Part shown: positions 6,037 to 7,285 of the stretch, piece after piece
How the letters are laid out: each line of letters starts with the position of its first letter
How positions within the stretch are numbered: position 1 is the stretch's first letter
Source: Ilumatobacteraceae bacterium
Lineage (GTDB): Bacteria > Actinomycetota > Acidimicrobiia > Acidimicrobiales > Ilumatobacteraceae
Reading direction: 5' to 3'
Assembly (NCBI GenBank): GCA_025464045.1
Contig: JAODBQ010000535.1
Location: 1-7,285, forward strand
DNA: 7,285 nt
Made by a program: the position numbers and the translations under genes
Notes under the pieces: generated by a model
Seen by the model: only the letters and a program-made list of their open reading frames with translations
Databases searched by the model: none
Told to the model about the DNA's origin: nothing

Positions 6037-7179
6037 TCACCCCGGAGTCGTCCGCGCTCCGGCAGGCGCGCCCGCGGTGGTCGGCGCGCCGTACGGCACG
6101 CCGATGTCGCCACCGACGTCGTGAGCCTGCAGCACCGGGAGGACCTCACGGGCGTACAGGTCGTAGTTCGCGTTCGCCTCGGCGTAGGGCATCCCGCCGT
6201 AGGACAGGGTGGCGAGCACCCCGCCGGCGTCGGTGCGCTCGACGTAGTCGAGGATCTTCGCGGTGACCTGGTCGGGTGTGCCCCACACCTGCAGGTCGGC
6301 GAGGAAGCCGTTGAACGTGTCCAAGCCGTGCTTCTCGATGTTCTTGGCGAGACCGGCGTAGTACTCGTAGCCCTCGATGTCGGCGAAGCCGACGTTGGCG
6401 AACTCGTAGTGCTCGACGGTGGAGCGGGCGTAGCGCTGGATGTAGACGTCGCGCATCTCCTGCGCCTTCGCCGGGTCGTCGTGGACGCCGACGAACACGC
6501 ACAGCACCGGCTTCGACGCCTCCTCGCCGTTGAGCTCACGGAACCGCTCCCGGTACGTGGCCAGCTCGGCTTCGACGGTCTCCCACGGCTTCTGCGCGAT
6601 GACCATCAACCCGACGCCGAGGCGAGCCATCAGCTCCATCGACTGCGGCGAGATCGCCGAGGCGAACGTACGTCCGCGGAACGACCCGAGCGGGCGGGGC
6701 CGGATGTTGATCCGCGGCTGGTGGTAGAGCTCGCCGTCGTACTCGATGTAGCCCCGCTCGAGCGCCTGCAGGATCGCTTCGGTGTACTCCGTGAACCGCC
6801 GCCGCGACTCACCCATCTCCAGACGGAAGCCGTCGAACTCGATTCGCCCGAGTCCCCGTCCGAGACCGAGGATCGCCCGACCGTTGGAGAGGTGGTCGAG
6901 CAACGAGAAGTTCTCGACGACCCGCACCGGGTCGTGCCACGGCAGCACCGTGACCATCGTGCCCAGCTTGATCCGCGTCGTCTGCCCGGCGACCCACGAC
7001 AGGAACTGCGGCACGTTGGGGGTGAGCTGGTAGTCGGAGAAGTGGTGCTCGGGCGTCCACACCGAATCGAAGCCGGCCGCCTCGGCGCGCGCCGCGAGGG
7101 CGAGCTCGTGACCGAACATCTCGCTGTCGGTCATCCTCCCATCGAGGTTCTGGAAGATCAGGCTCAGTCCGGCATGCAT
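6037..7179 (-). CDS. LLM class flavin-dependent oxidoreductase (luciferase-like monooxygenase)
   Basis: This protein of 380 residues belongs to the bacterial luciferase-like superfamily, which uses reduced FMN or F420 for oxidation or reduction of varied substrates. Seen: an N-terminal strand (MHAGLSLIFQ), the AARAEAAGFDSVWTPEHHF motif (about 28-46), a TTRIKLGTMVTVLPWHDP segment (about 65-82), NGRAILGLGRGLGRIEFDGF (about 97-116), the ASAISPQSMELMARLGVG region, and a C-terminal WGTPDQVTAKILDYVE segment typical of the family. The last 25 or so residues are rich in Gly, Ala and Pro and look like a disordered tail. The ATG at 7179 is supported by AAGGAGG four bases upstream. An upstream in-frame start at 7248 is rejected because the extension would run through the promoter-like region. 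It is the first gene after a candidate promoter, and the acyl-CoA dehydrogenase follows in the same direction, which suggests a catabolic role. The cofactor and substrate are unknown. Confidence 0.93.
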   Translation of the reverse strand: MHAGLSLIFQNLDGRMTDSEMFGHELALAARAEAAGFDSVWTPEHHFSDYQLTPNVPQFLSWVAGQTTRIKLGTMVTVLPWHDPVRVVENFSLLDHLSNGRAILGLGRGLGRIEFDGFRLEMGESRRRFTEYTEAILQALERGYIEYDGELYHQPRINIRPRPLGSFRGRTFASAISPQSMELMARLGVGLMVIAQKPWETVEAELATYRERFRELNGEEASKPVLCVFVGVHDDPAKAQEMRDVYIQRYARSTVEHYEFANVGFADIEGYEYYAGLAKNIEKHGLDTFNGFLADLQVWGTPDQVTAKILDYVERTDAGGVLATLSYGGMPYAEANANYDLYAREVLPVLQAHDVGGDIGVPYGAPTTAGAPAGARTTPG

Positions 7180-7183
7180 CGCG

Positions 7184-7190
7184 CCTCCTT
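7184..7190 (-). promoter_or_regulatory. Strong Shine-Dalgarno of the LLM oxidoreductase gene
   Basis: AAGGAGG on the minus strand lies four bases before the ATG at 7179. It decides this start over an upstream in-frame alternative. Confidence 0.85.
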
Positions 7191-7209
7191 GCTCGGGTGC
7201 AGACACCAT

Positions 7210-7239
7210 ATTCGAATCGAAGTTCGAAAAACAAGTCAA
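7210..7239 (-). promoter_or_regulatory. Candidate promoter with two TTCGAA operator-like boxes upstream of the LLM gene
   Basis: On the minus strand TTGACT (7239-7234) resembles a -35 hexamer, and TCGAAT (7215-7210) matches four of six -10 positions with an 18-base spacer. Transcription would start near 7203, leaving a leader of about 25 bases that contains the Shine-Dalgarno. Two perfect TTCGAA palindromes (7211-7216 and 7223-7228, centres 12 bases apart) overlap the -10 and the spacer. A repressor bound there would block polymerase. The patch is markedly AT-rich for this DNA. The promoter and operator roles are inferred from pattern and position. Confidence 0.5.
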
Positions 7240-7265
7240 CATCGCCACGCTCAGCCGTTCCCATC

Positions 7266-7282
7266 CGGGGGCTGCGCCCCCG
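7266..7282. terminator. GC-rich hairpin, possible terminator or extragenic palindrome
   Basis: CGGGGGC and GCCCCCG form a perfect 7-bp stem with a TGC loop at the right edge of the window. Such hairpins commonly end transcription in GC-rich actinobacteria, often without a U-run, and none follows here. It would insulate the LLM promoter from whatever lies to the right. An extragenic repeat is the alternative; the gene it would serve lies outside the window. Confidence 0.45.
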
Positions 7283-7285
7283 AGC

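Noticed and set aside
4677..6266. A 529-codon plus-strand open frame opposite the acyl-CoA dehydrogenase
   Set aside because: The composition is antisense-like (rich in His, Arg, Val, Leu) with no motif, and the minus strand carries a complete enzyme with a strong ribosome site.
7180..7248. Longer start of the LLM oxidoreductase at 7248
   Set aside because: It would translate the AT-rich promoter-like region, and AAGGAGG lies directly before ATG 7179.
1..7285. Mobile element, defence system, CRISPR or tRNA signals
   Set aside because: I found no transposase or integrase motifs, no regularly spaced repeats and no tRNA-like cloverleaf; all supported genes are respiratory, catabolic or small housekeeping-like genes with similar codon use.

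Overview
The window comes from a GC-rich bacterium, most likely an actinobacterium. The evidence is strong GC at third codon positions, frequent GTG starts, a Rieske protein with three predicted membrane segments, and a membrane-anchored di-haem cytochrome c of the QcrC type. Placement near Acidimicrobiia is only a guess. All seven genes I can support lie on the minus strand, so transcription runs from right to left. No RNA gene, CRISPR array, insertion sequence or integrase is visible. Layout from right to left: (1) 7180-7285 is non-coding. It holds a GC-rich hairpin at the window edge and an AT-rich promoter-like patch with two TTCGAA boxes. (2) 6037-7179 encodes an LLM-class (luciferase-like) flavin-dependent oxidoreductase. 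(3) 4650-5900 encodes an acyl-CoA dehydrogenase of the ACAD10/11-FadE2-like type. (4) 4299-4508 encodes a small protein of unknown function, followed 10 bases later by (5) 3557-4288, a DUF72 (YecE-like) protein. (6) From 3473 to the left edge runs a tightly packed respiratory operon: di-haem cytochrome c (qcrC-like), Rieske protein (qcrA-like), caa3-type cytochrome oxidase subunit II (ctaC), then subunit I (ctaD), which is cut by the window edge. Each of the three junctions in this operon is a 4-base GTGA overlap, which suggests strong translational coupling. How the genes work together: QcrA and QcrC normally take electrons from quinol bound in the cytochrome b subunit QcrB and pass them to the CuA centre of oxidase subunit II, then to the haem-copper site in subunit I. 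Here the bc1-type and oxidase genes are interleaved, no cytochrome b gene lies between qcrA and ctaC, and subunit II carries its own c-type haem domain in addition to the two haems of QcrC. This unusual arrangement is the most interesting point of the window. The LLM and acyl-CoA dehydrogenase genes look like a small catabolic set, each with a strong Shine-Dalgarno sequence. I see no convincing wholly new system, but several regulatory structures and the respiratory layout merit checking.
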